Positions 55,403-64,000 of a stretch of 64,000 nucleotides of DNA are shown here, piece after piece (within the stretch, counting starts at the first letter, position 1; each line of letters opens with the position of its first letter). A model generated the notes under the pieces. It did no database searches. It saw nothing but the letters and a program-made list of their open reading frames with translations, and was not told the DNA's origin. This DNA comes from Paraphoma chrysanthemicola (taxonomy: Eukaryota; Ascomycota; Dothideomycetes; Pleosporales; Phaeosphaeriaceae), in NCBI GenBank assembly GCA_020744225.1, contig JAGMWG010000012.1, forward strand, positions 558,001 through 622,000, given 5' to 3'. A program made the translations under genes and the position numbers.

Positions 55403-56875
55403 ATGCTGAATATGCTACGCCGCAGCGAATTTTATTTCTTATATGCGGCTACCATCAGGTCGAAAACATCGTCGGAGAACGCCCGAAAGTCGAAGCATCT
55501 ATACTGCAGCACAACATGTCACCGAAAACAAGCGCATCTGTGGTGTCTGTTGCACCAAATGTGCGGAAACGACGAAGTGGACGAACTTATGTCATCAGCA
55601 ATCTCCGTCAGTACGCCCAGGAAAGAAAGACCGATAGACATGACATCTGAATTAACGCATGCCACAGTTGAGGGCTTGACAAGGCCTTTACATACCAACC
55701 TGAATCGTATACACGAGGTCCTATGCTACAACATATGGGTTGACTTGATTGGTGTGCATATCAGCAACGCAACAGAAAACCAATTGCATAACAGCCCACG
55801 ATACCCTTACTTTGCATTGCGCATGAGGGCTGGCCTTCCGGAAGAGCTTTTGAAGATCTCTGAAGACCTCAACGACACGATCTATGACCTCAGAGCAAAG
55901 GACCACATCATGAACTTCGTCCAGACGATGGCTTACGAAGACTCGGTAACTTATCTCGACCATTGTGACTCGGCCCGTTTCTACGGAGATATGATGAACA
56001 GTCAAATCTGTTTCGTTAAAGACTTGCGTGTGCTCGCTCATGGCACGAACGAAGCAGTTGGGATCGAAAGATCATGTAAGCTAACGTACATGAGGAACTC
56101 TATAGGATCCAGCACATGGACTGCGGAAACAAGAAAAGCTGCTTACAGCCACTTCACAACTCTGAACGAAGACAGGCTGATTTTCTTGCTAAAGATTCTT
56201 CGGGAACTCAGAGCTTCGATCGCAGTCGCCGCTTCGGCAGGACACCTTCCCTTCGATTTGCTTGCGACACTTCACTTGCGACTACAGGAGTTTGATCAAC
56301 GCGGTCTCTACTCGCTTGCATGCTCAACTGTGGCATGGGCTTCGCCGGGAGAGCCGCAATTTGTTGCGGACTCAGAGACATGGTGGTTAGTTGCACACTG
56401 CACACAAAGCGCTTGAACTGACATACCAAGGGATACATCTTCAGCTAGCAAGCACGGCACAGCACTTCCTGATAAAGTGGCTTATGCATACCCGTCAGGC
56501 AAAAAGACACGGTCTGCGCTGAACTTTATTGTTCCGACCATCATGCTCACGTCGGTCATCCCAGCTGCTGTAGCGTGGAGGCGGGATGACTCAATTGCAG
56601 GTACTACAGGAGACTCCAATTTCTGGCAGGCAGTCTCTAGCAGCACCTTGCAGTTACTCAGCCTCATCACTTTCATTTGGCCAGCAATGAAGGATCCTCG
56701 GTTGTCGCAAATTACATGGGTCTGGATCTGGGTACTTGCCGGCTTCAGCGCGACTTGCACAATTGCGAATGTGCCAATGTACCTTGTAGCACCGACAATA
56801 TGGAGTTTTATTATATCCTTTGTGGGAGCTGTAGCGCAGAGCATTGTGCAGCTACAGGTTGTTAATGCAGCATAG
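55403..56875 (+). CDS. Unknown protein with C-terminal membrane domain
   Basis: I do not recognise this gene. I join exon 55403-56385 to exon 56449-56875 across a 63-nt intron (donor gttagt, branch ctgac, acceptor ctag), which restores the frame and gives 469 residues. The first 330 residues are soluble and helical with no known motif (e.g. YNIWVDLIGVHISNATEN, DEDRL-like helices near LIFLLKILRELRASIAVAAS). The last 135 residues contain about four hydrophobic helices (ALNFIVPTIMLTSVIPAAVA, LQLLSLITFIWPAM, ITWVWIWVLAGFSATCTIA, IWSFIISFVGAVAQ), so the protein is membrane-anchored at its C-terminus. The start is uncertain, because the first 75 residues look poorly coding and further Met codons lie downstream. 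It sits next to a HET gene, 0.94 kb away. Confidence 0.55.
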
Positions 56876-57818
56876 CATCGCGCCTTTGCACCGTCAATCA
56901 ATAGCTCTAGCTCAGACAGCTAGGGAGCGCAATATTGCGGACCTGGATACAGAAAGGAAGATACGGTGGTTATGGAGAAGGTGATGACAACAAGACGATA
57001 GCTAGGGGATTCCTGCTCCCGATTACTACAGCCACGTATACAAGCAAGACTGGTGTCCTGCTCTTCCCTGATATCTGGCTAAAGAATCGCAGTTCAAGCC
57101 CCTATTTGATGTGGTGCGCCTTGGTAAACATAGATGAGCCACAAGTTCTCTCAGTACGGCCAAAAACACCAATGCTAGATTTGTGCCATTTGTAGTGTTC
57201 GAAGTCATGCTTGACCCCAACCTTGGTCAGCACCTCTTTGGGACAGTAATTTCGTACATAGTTAGTACGACATGCTGCAGGGCGGTGCGTTACCATCTGA
57301 CGTACTTTTCGTGGGGTGAACTGCTAGCCAAGCTTGTAGCTCAACTAGGCGGCCACATTACTGTACTGTACGTATGTATGAAGCTATTCCTCTTCGGCTT
57401 TTCAAGGAATTAACTTGAATTATACAGCCTCAGGAGGACAATGAAGGACTGCGATTAGCTTGTTGTAGGACTGTCTTGTGCAGTACGGACTGCAGCTGGT
57501 CGTACTCGAAACACGTAATATACACGCATTGCTTCACAGCTTACAAGGCGTCCTCAGTTGATGAACGCTTCAACACAAATCGTGTTTGAGATATATGATC
57601 ACGATGTTAGGTAACCAGAATTAGACTATGCCTGAGCTAGTGGGCCACGTGAAACCGGTGAAAAGACAAATGATTGGCAGATTTATCAACATCATGCCCC
57701 GCTTCGGCCGCATTTCGGGGAATTCATCGCCGCCTAGTTTCCTTACCTGTCTCCTACGTCGACGATATTAAGATACTGGTAAAGACAAGGTTGCCACACT
57801 CACTCCACTGCGCCTTTA
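56876..57818. other. Intergenic, no supported gene
   Basis: About 0.94 kb, AT-rich; an 86-codon frame at 56935-57195 is unsupported. It holds the HET gene promoter. Confidence 0.5.
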
Positions 57819-59882
57819 ATGGAAAGCCAAATTTATGCACCGTTACCACCGCAAGATTCAAATGGACATGTGACTGCGTATTCTCGACTTCTCGAACTCT
57901 GGCCTGGCGAGGGTGCCGACCCATTCTTATGCACCCTTCGAAATGTGGACATAGAACATCCTCATGTTCCGTTTGAAGCGCTGTCCTACGTCTGGGGGCG
58001 GGAGAAGAGCGACAATGTCCTGCTTTGTACAGACGACCAAGGGAATATACGCGGGCAGCTGGAGCTCACGAGGAATTTGGAGCAAGCATTGCGAGCCTTA
58101 CGACAATCACATCAGCATAGAATCCTCTGGATCGATGCCATCTGTATCCGACAGGACGACAACGCTGAGAGATCCCGCCAGGTATCTTATATGCGATCGG
58201 TGTATAACAACGCGTCCCGGGTGATCATCTGGCTTGGTGAAAAAGAGGCAACAGTCCGCCGTGCGTTCGAATTCGCTCGGAAACTCGCTATGGGTGCCGC
58301 AATTCTACACGCGACCGCTTCACAAGACCTTCAGACGCCACAACAGGCCCAGACAGCACAGTTGCGCCGCAATGATATTGTCTTAAACGCCATGAAAGAG
58401 CACTCGGAAGATTCCGAAGCATTGGATGCGCTGTTTACGAAGGAGTACTTCGAGCGCGTTTGGTGCATCCAGGAAGTTGCCGCCGCAAAAGACTGCATTG
58501 CTAAATGTGACGACCTTGAGCTTGACTTCGACATTCTCCTTGGCGTCGTGCCGTTCGTTCTCGTGTACCGAGGTCTCACTCCTGTCATATCAGGCCTAAG
58601 CATGTGGCAAGTTATGGCAATGAAGAAGGGACAAGAAAACGCTCAAACAAATTCACTGGCGCCGGCTGGTTCGCTTGGCCCGATGTTGCGAGTTCTCATG
58701 TCGGTTCGAAACTTCAAGGCCACAAATCCAGCAGATCGGATTTATGCGCTATTAGGCTGCACTGACGAGGGACTAGAGCCGATCTTAGGGAGCGTCACTA
58801 CTTTCAACGGGAACAAAAGAAATCCCACCTTAGCATTGATGCAGAGAGGCTTGATTTGGCTGGCAAAGAACGTCGAAGGCCAGCGGCGACCTGATGGGAA
58901 GTTCCTTCGACATTGGGCACTGAGACCGGATTATGACAAGAGCGTGCGCGATGTCTACCGCGACTTTACAAGATATTGCATCCGCAGGGGCCCTCGGGTT
59001 TTGGATGCTCTCTCTCATGTACAACACCACTTGGACCCGACTGGACAGGACGAGTTCCCAACTTGGGTTCCCAAATTCTACGAGCCGCGCAATGCTTCGT
59101 CGTTTGTCTTGGATGTGTACCTGGCGGGAGTGCCACCGAAAGGGCATTATCGTTACTTTGCGCAGTTGCACGACAACCCATTGGTGCAAAGGTCAATCGA
59201 AGAACCGAATATCTTGCAAGCTGACGGCTTTCGGGTTGACGTTGTCGCTGCTATTTCCGAGACTATCACACAAGGCGCCAGTGGAACAATCTCACCCCAA
59301 ATCGTCTGGGATCAATTGTTCACAATGCCCATCTTCCCAAGACCCAATTTACAATACGGCTTCGGGGCCGAGGCCTTAGACGTAGCACTTTTCATGACGC
59401 TACTCGCAGGTGGTGTTGCTAATGCGCTCGAAATCGGGTTTGAAGGGGGTTCGACCAATAGATTAGAAGCAGTGGAGCACTTTACGAGGCAGGCAAAGTG
59501 TGACATGTACCAGTGGCTAGAGGGCGAACCTAGCTTTGATCCGCAGGCCTATTCGGACCTCCTACGTGACTCCCAGAGCATAAACCGTGCGCAGGGGCGT
59601 TCTCGCTTTGAGAAATGCTGTTTTCTGTACTCATTCAACCGGAGGTTATACCGCACTCAGTCTGGAATGTTGGGTCTGGGTCCCATGTTTACGAGGCCTG
59701 GTGATGTTGTAGTTGTTCTCTTTGGCGCCAAATACCCTTTTGTGCTTCGACAGCTTGCACATGAATGGCTGTTCCTTGGCGAGACATATTTGCGGAATGA
59801 CCACGTTATGCTTAGTGAAGCAGTGACGGAGGTACGTTCAGCAAGAGGAAGGCAGAGAGTGGAGACATTCCGCATCCGGTAG
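57819..59882 (+). CDS. HET-domain (heterokaryon incompatibility) protein
   Basis: 687 residues, intronless. The HET domain fills about residues 52-215: FEALSYVWG (52-60), ILWIDAICIRQDD (102-114) and the Q-V-S-Y-M-R-S-V-Y pattern followed by VIIWLGE (121-141) are its three conserved blocks. HET domains are TIR-related and, in fungi, trigger cell death when incompatible individuals fuse. The C-terminal 450 residues are a typical variable region that includes RNFKATNPADRIYALLGC (about 298-316), a motif common just after the HET domain. No STAND NTPase or repeat domain is attached, so it is a stand-alone HET protein. Whether it acts in incompatibility, stress or defence is not visible. Confidence 0.93.
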   Translation: MESQIYAPLPPQDSNGHVTAYSRLLELWPGEGADPFLCTLRNVDIEHPHVPFEALSYVWGREKSDNVLLCTDDQGNIRGQLELTRNLEQALRALRQSHQHRILWIDAICIRQDDNAERSRQVSYMRSVYNNASRVIIWLGEKEATVRRAFEFARKLAMGAAILHATASQDLQTPQQAQTAQLRRNDIVLNAMKEHSEDSEALDALFTKEYFERVWCIQEVAAAKDCIAKCDDLELDFDILLGVVPFVLVYRGLTPVISGLSMWQVMAMKKGQENAQTNSLAPAGSLGPMLRVLMSVRNFKATNPADRIYALLGCTDEGLEPILGSVTTFNGNKRNPTLALMQRGLIWLAKNVEGQRRPDGKFLRHWALRPDYDKSVRDVYRDFTRYCIRRGPRVLDALSHVQHHLDPTGQDEFPTWVPKFYEPRNASSFVLDVYLAGVPPKGHYRYFAQLHDNPLVQRSIEEPNILQADGFRVDVVAAISETITQGASGTISPQIVWDQLFTMPIFPRPNLQYGFGAEALDVALFMTLLAGGVANALEIGFEGGSTNRLEAVEHFTRQAKCDMYQWLEGEPSFDPQAYSDLLRDSQSINRAQGRSRFEKCCFLYSFNRRLYRTQSGMLGLGPMFTRPGDVVVVLFGAKYPFVLRQLAHEWLFLGETYLRNDHVMLSEAVTEVRSARGRQRVETFRIR

Positions 59883-60625
59883 GCCGCTCTCCTAGAGACC
59901 GAGATGCTGAGATGCATGTGTCTTTATTGTGTGAAAGAGGACAATTGAAAGCATGGTAAATGGTGTTGTTACAAGTGAGAATGAATAGGAGCGGTGACTG
60001 TTGGATAAGAACTATGCAGTGTAGCATACTTCTTAGCAGAAGGATATGGAAGTAATGCAGTAGAAATTTTTCAGATGCTATAGTAGAAGATACGTCGCGC
60101 GGCGGAGGCATTTGCGTGAATCAGAGATGGGTAAGTGCGGATTAGGATGAACAGCACCGTAACGAAGAGAGACGGAAGTAGGTAGTGCAGGACACGCGCT
60201 ATTATCGTTGCCTTATGTGGACTGGTGTTCGCCCTGCGCATTGTCAGCGGTGAAGCCAATGCTGAGATATTACTTGCGCCAACCCTTTATTACGAACGGC
60301 AAAATTCTATCAAGCCACATGCTTGGAGTACTTGCTTGACATGTTCTTATAAGAGTGTAAGAGCAGATAGGGCTTTGCATTACATATTTTGGCAGCGAAG
60401 TGAGTATGTGTGCTTCTTGAGAGACTTGTTGCAGATGAGCGCGCAAAAAACAGCGCTGCTGTAAGTTTTGTATCGGGAGGGTGCTACACTTCCTGGCGAA
60501 GGCTTTTCGGAACTGTACTTGTTGGAATTTGGACCTGGTTCTGTACTGTACTGCGAGGACTGCGTGTATGTCTACTAGCGCCTGCTAGCAGCTCACGCGT
60601 AGATTATCAGCAACATCAAGGTGAC
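59883..60625. other. Intergenic, no supported gene
   Basis: About 0.74 kb between the HET gene and the transposon, with only short motif-free frames. Confidence 0.5.
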
Positions 60626-60627
60626 TA

Positions 60628-60691
60628 ACGTGTGTTATAAGCGAGTGACGCGTACAAGCGAGTGACGCACCCCACCAACTTTGCGCACCTC
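60628..60691 (+). repeat. Left terminal inverted repeat, 64 bp
   Basis: Identical over 64 of 64 bases to the reverse complement of 62416-62479. It begins ACGTGTG after the TA duplication. A 13-base unit (AAGCGAGTGACGC) occurs twice within it, 16 bases apart. Confidence 0.95.
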
Positions 60692-60748
60692 TACACGCGC
60701 ATATCTCCACCACCTTATAAGATAACATGTAGATATTAATAGAGCAGA

Positions 60749-62398
60749 TTAAGTAGTATCTGTAGAACCTTTTTTACACGTACGGGCGTTGTGCCTAGTC
60801 TCTCTGCACCTGCTGCAGCGCGCGAGAGCCTGGCGGCTAAGGCCTGATTGCTCTCTACCTTGACGCTCTTCACGAGCAATCTGCTGATTAGCCTCACGTT
60901 GAGCGAGTAGATTCTCTCTAGCTCTCTTTGTTAAGACCCCACGCTGCTGTATACGCTTTTTCTTACGCTGTTTACGCGCTGACGCTGCCTTATTAGCCTT
61001 CTAAAGGCTGGCAATCTGATCGCGCATTAGCTTAGCTAAGAGCATTATAATCTTAGCGCCCTTCTTAAGCTAGTTAATTGCCTCAATAATTAAGGCAGGC
61101 GAGGAGCTCTTGTGTCAGCGTACGCGCTCGCGAATTAGCGTTAATTGAGCCTCAAGCTCACGTACGTTGCTTGGCGTACGCGCTTCCCAGAGCGCCTCTG
61201 GCAGAGCAGCTAGAGTAGGCGTACGCAGCTGCACGTCAAGTTTTAATAGTACAGTATCTGGCTGGAGAGGCACAAGGCCAGCGCCTCAGAAGGCTGAGCA
61301 GATATTGGCTGAGGTGAACGATCGATCGTACGCCGTCTTAAACGCTGGCAGAAACTCGAGTTTAGTAATATGGTTGATATAGTGGCGGATTAGGCTCTTA
61401 ACCTCACAGCTGTACGCGCGCTTTAACGGCGAGAAGCAGCTAACGTTAAGAGGCTGCAGCAGGTGGGATAAGTAAGGTAGCATATAGAGCGTATAGATAT
61501 TGTTCTCCTTGCAGAGCTCTTGAAACTCAAGAGAGTAGTAGCTCTTATAGCTATCAAGGATAAGTAGGCGACGTGCTCCTACTACACGAGTCTTTGTGTG
61601 AGCGTTGAAATGCTTTAGCCACTTAACTCCTAGCTTATTGTTCGTCTAGCCGTTGTTACTGACTGCGATTGCCTAGTCGCGTAGGATCTCTGCTTCCTTA
61701 TACTAGGCAGATAGATAATACTAGCCAGCAAAGATAAGGAACGGCGGGACTGACCAGCCAGCAGCGTTAATAGCAGCGATCGCTGTCACTCATTCACGGT
61801 CGCCAGGCTGAAGAGCCTTTAGCCTGCCTCTTCTCTCTAATCCTGTTACAACGAGCTGAGTCGTGATCTTGCCTATTATAAAGCCAGCCTCGTCAAAGTT
61901 GTAGACGTCATTATCACAGATGCTGTATTTAGCCTTTGTCTCCTCTACAAGCTCAAACCAGCTCCTAATTAAGGCTGGATCCTCGCATAGAGCTCGCTGC
62001 CTATCGTATGCTCGATTAAAACGCGTCGTGAGACTATCGGTACGCTTGACAAAGTTGCGCGGCCAGTGGACGCCGACCTGACCAGCGCTGCGCGCAGCTA
62101 GCAGCTTATCAGCCATATCACGTACAGCAGCGTACGTAGGCGCGAATCCACGTGTATCTAGGTCGAGTATATGTCTGACAATTACCTCCTCCTCTTGCTG
62201 GGTAAGCTTCCTTGAGTTAGGCTGGCAATCGCGTCGGGCAGGCATCCCAGCGCGTCGGCGGCAGAGTGTTGCTTCAGCTACGTTGTAGATCGCTGCAGCA
62301 GAACGATTGCTTTGGATTTGTTTAGCATTAATAGATAAGATAGCAAGCTAAACATCTGCTTCATTTAAAGCCAATTGAGTAGCGCTGCGTTGAGCCAT
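60749..62398 (-). pseudogene. Transposase (pogo/Fot1 type, DDE), RIP-like nonsense mutations
   Basis: A 549-codon frame from the ATG at 62398 to the TAA at 60751-60749 is uninterrupted by any indel but carries ten premature stops. TAG stops start at 62350, 61723, 61705, 61675, 61648, 61072 and 61003; TGA stops start at 61792, 61288 and 61117. The parts are an N-terminal psq-type helix-turn-helix (AAIYNVAEATLCRRRAG), a CENP-B-type second helix-turn-helix (LTQQEEEVIVRHILDLDTRG, GVHWPRNFVKR) and a DDE domain with YNFDEAGFIIG and YLSHLLQPLNVSCFSPLKRA. All ten stops can be reached by one C-to-T or G-to-A transition from CAG, TGG or CGA. Changes in conserved DDE segments are of the same kind. Confidence 0.88.
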
Positions 62399-62415
62399 TG
62401 TACGTCGAGATAGGT

Positions 62416-62479
62416 GAGGTGCGCAAAGTTGGTGGGGTGCGTCACTCGCTTGTACGCGTCACTCGCTTATAACACACGT
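62416..62479 (-). repeat. Right terminal inverted repeat, 64 bp
   Basis: The exact inverted partner of 60628-60691. It ends CACACGT immediately before TA. Confidence 0.95.
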
Positions 62480-62481
62480 TA

Positions 62482-63208
62482 TCTAGATAGCCTAGTACGT
62501 ACCTACAACAACGTTGTATCGAGTTTGCACCTGCTATAGTGCGTACGCCATACGAATGTACGTTTTAAGCTAACATTTTAAGCAGTAGAACAGACCTCAT
62601 TCGAGATAGCTGAGTAGGAGTAGATTTTGAGGGTAGATGTTTCGCGCTAGTAGGCGCAGGTCTGCGTACAACTGAGTCCTTGCAGTATAATGCAGAACAA
62701 GTCTCACATTTTACAAAGTACAGTTCCGAATAGTCTTCACCTTAGCATAATACTAGGGAACAGCCTAGTAGGGCGCTATGCGTGATAGCCTACTTAGCCT
62801 GGTTTCTCTACAATCTGTAACACACGATACGGGAGCATTGGCTCCAGAAACTCTATTTCAAGAGCGTAGAAGAGTAGGAAGGATACTTGACAAGGATAGC
62901 TGAGGCGCTGTGGCTGTCACGGCCAAGGACAACCCCACCTGCTAACCCGCCGTCCAACGGTGCGAGCCTACCGCGCGCATCGACGCAGCAGATGGGCTGC
63001 ATGAGACAGTCTGCAACCAACCAATAGCCATGCTAGACCATCATGTCCCTCATGCTCAGCCCGCTGCTCAGCCGCACGCGCTGAAGGCGAAAAGCCTACC
63101 TCAGCCTTGCTCCTTACAACAACCTACATGGACGGGTCACAGTAACACCATCATCGCCTGATTTAACACTTCCAACACTTGCAAGACCGGGCGACTGCCG
63201 AATGATTC
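62482..63208. other. Intergenic, no supported gene
   Basis: About 0.73 kb between the transposon and the patatin gene. No gene is recognised; the right end is the patatin promoter and leader. Confidence 0.5.
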
Positions 63209-64000
63209 ATGCCTGGCAACGACCTGCGCCTTCTCGCCCTCGATGGCGGCGGCGTGCGTGGCCTATCCGCTCTCATGATCCTCGAGCAGCTCATGGAGGC
63301 TGTCAACCCAGATGCGCCGCCTAAGCCGTGCGATTACTTCGACATGATCGGCGGAACGAGCACGGGAGGGTGCGTGGGCCGGATCAAGAAAACTGTATGC
63401 GAAAAGCGTGCTGACCTATTAGGCTGATTGCTATTATGCTCGGGCGGCTGAAGATGAGCGTGGCCGACTGCATCGCCGCGTATCTGTCGCTCTCTAAGCG
63501 TGTGTTCTGTAAGTCGCGACACCGGGTGACAATCAAGGGTAAGGTGCAGGGTCGCTTCGACTCAGAGGAGCTGGCGCGCGCTGTGAGGGAAGTGGTCGCT
63601 GCGCAGGGTCTGCCAGATGATGCGCTGCTTAAAGACGAGCCTGGCGCGACATGCAAGGTGTAGGCTCACCCGCCGACTCTGGTGGAATACGCTGACTGAT
63701 ACAGCTTTGTTTGCGCGACGAGCAAGGAGACTAGTGAGACAGTCTGCCTGACTAGCTATCGCACGCCGCGAGGGAACAGCGACTTGCTCAATAGTGCCAA
63801 GATATGGGAAGCCTGCCGCGCGACATCGGCAGCCACGTCCTTCTTCGATCCGATTGCAGTAGGACGCTTTGGTGAAGAGTTTGTAGACGGCGCAACAGGC
63901 GCGAATAATCCAGTGCGCGAGGTGTGGGACCAGGCGCAGCTGGCGTGGGGACCAGAACCACTGGAAGGACGAGTCAAGTGCCTGGTGTCGATCGGGACGG
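63209..64000 (+). CDS. Patatin-like phospholipase, 5' part (runs off the window)
   Basis: An acyl hydrolase with a Ser-Asp dyad. Three exons (63209-63369, 63423-63659, 63705 onward) join across introns of 53 and 45 nt, in phase, covering about 232 residues before the edge. The oxyanion loop LDGGGVRGLS is at 11-20, the nucleophile elbow GGTSTGG has Ser51, and the catalytic Asp194 lies in VDGATGANNPV. The stretch VREVWDQAQLAWGPEPLEGR is typical of the fungal patatin group often found as the N-terminal effector of STAND/NLR-type proteins, with NB-ARC or NACHT and repeats behind. Whether this copy continues into an NLR cannot be seen here. The Met at 63209 is used because the ATG at 63202 is in another frame. 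Confidence 0.9.

Larger units (their letters stand above)
60628..62479 (-). mobile_element. Pogo/Fot1-like DNA transposon, inactivated
   Basis: A 1,852-bp element bounded by perfect 64-bp terminal inverted repeats and flanked by TA on both sides (60626-60627 and 62480-62481), the target duplication of the Tc1/mariner superfamily. The only long coding frame is a transposase on the minus strand with the pogo/Fot1 domain order. It is broken by ten stops and so cannot move itself. The perfect match of the repeats suggests insertion was recent or that the damage spared them. Confidence 0.9.

Overview
The window is nuclear DNA from a filamentous ascomycete (Pezizomycotina), most likely a dothideomycete. 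The evidence is short GT-AG introns (about 41-110 nt, one of about 250 nt) with CTAAC/CTGAC-like branch sites, fungal housekeeping genes, a HET-domain gene, a fungal patatin gene, and a transposon whose damage looks like repeat-induced point mutation (RIP). Genus and species cannot be read from the sequence. No rRNA, tRNA or CRISPR array was recognised by eye.

Layout. (1) 1-18.9 kb is a conserved core block: a cyclin, a Pom33/TMEM33-type membrane protein, a Cdc3/AspB-type septin and the exocyst subunit Exo70 (all minus strand), a large dynamin-like GTPase (minus), then a cytosolic-type phospholipase A2 with a mitochondrial-looking N-terminus and a ketopantoate reductase (both plus). (2) 19.8-54.5 kb is dominated by a divergent, dispersed family of at least nine related genes that I do not recognise. 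They are at 19871, 25156, 30073 (pseudogene), 32762 (in-frame stop), 36079, 37857, 40479, 44571 and 52796. Eight share two boxes: an N-terminal box around L-T-A-x-E-I-L...R-L-V-x-N-G...N-x-H-R and a C-terminal box around G-x-D-A-L-D-L-T-R-C-V. The ninth (25156) keeps only a weak C-terminal box. Interspersed are a glutamine-rich coiled-coil protein, an AT-hook protein with an EEEK minisatellite, a methionine-rich GPI-type surface protein, a small-molecule-type methyltransferase and a peroxisomal 3-ketoacyl-CoA thiolase. (3) 55-64 kb is accessory: an unknown protein with a C-terminal membrane domain, a HET protein, a pogo/Fot1-like transposon with perfect 64-bp terminal inverted repeats and ten premature stops, and the start of a patatin-like phospholipase that runs off the window.

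How the parts may work together. The first block serves polarity and secretion (septin, exocyst, cyclin) and lipid metabolism. The HET and patatin genes belong to families used in fungal self/non-self recognition. The two-box family is the candidate undescribed system. Its members look like nuclear proteins (disordered, basic, proline/glutamine-rich flanks around a possible helix-turn-helix box), have duplicated and diverged locally, and include one decayed copy, one copy with a single nonsense codon and one head-to-head pair that shares a third box.
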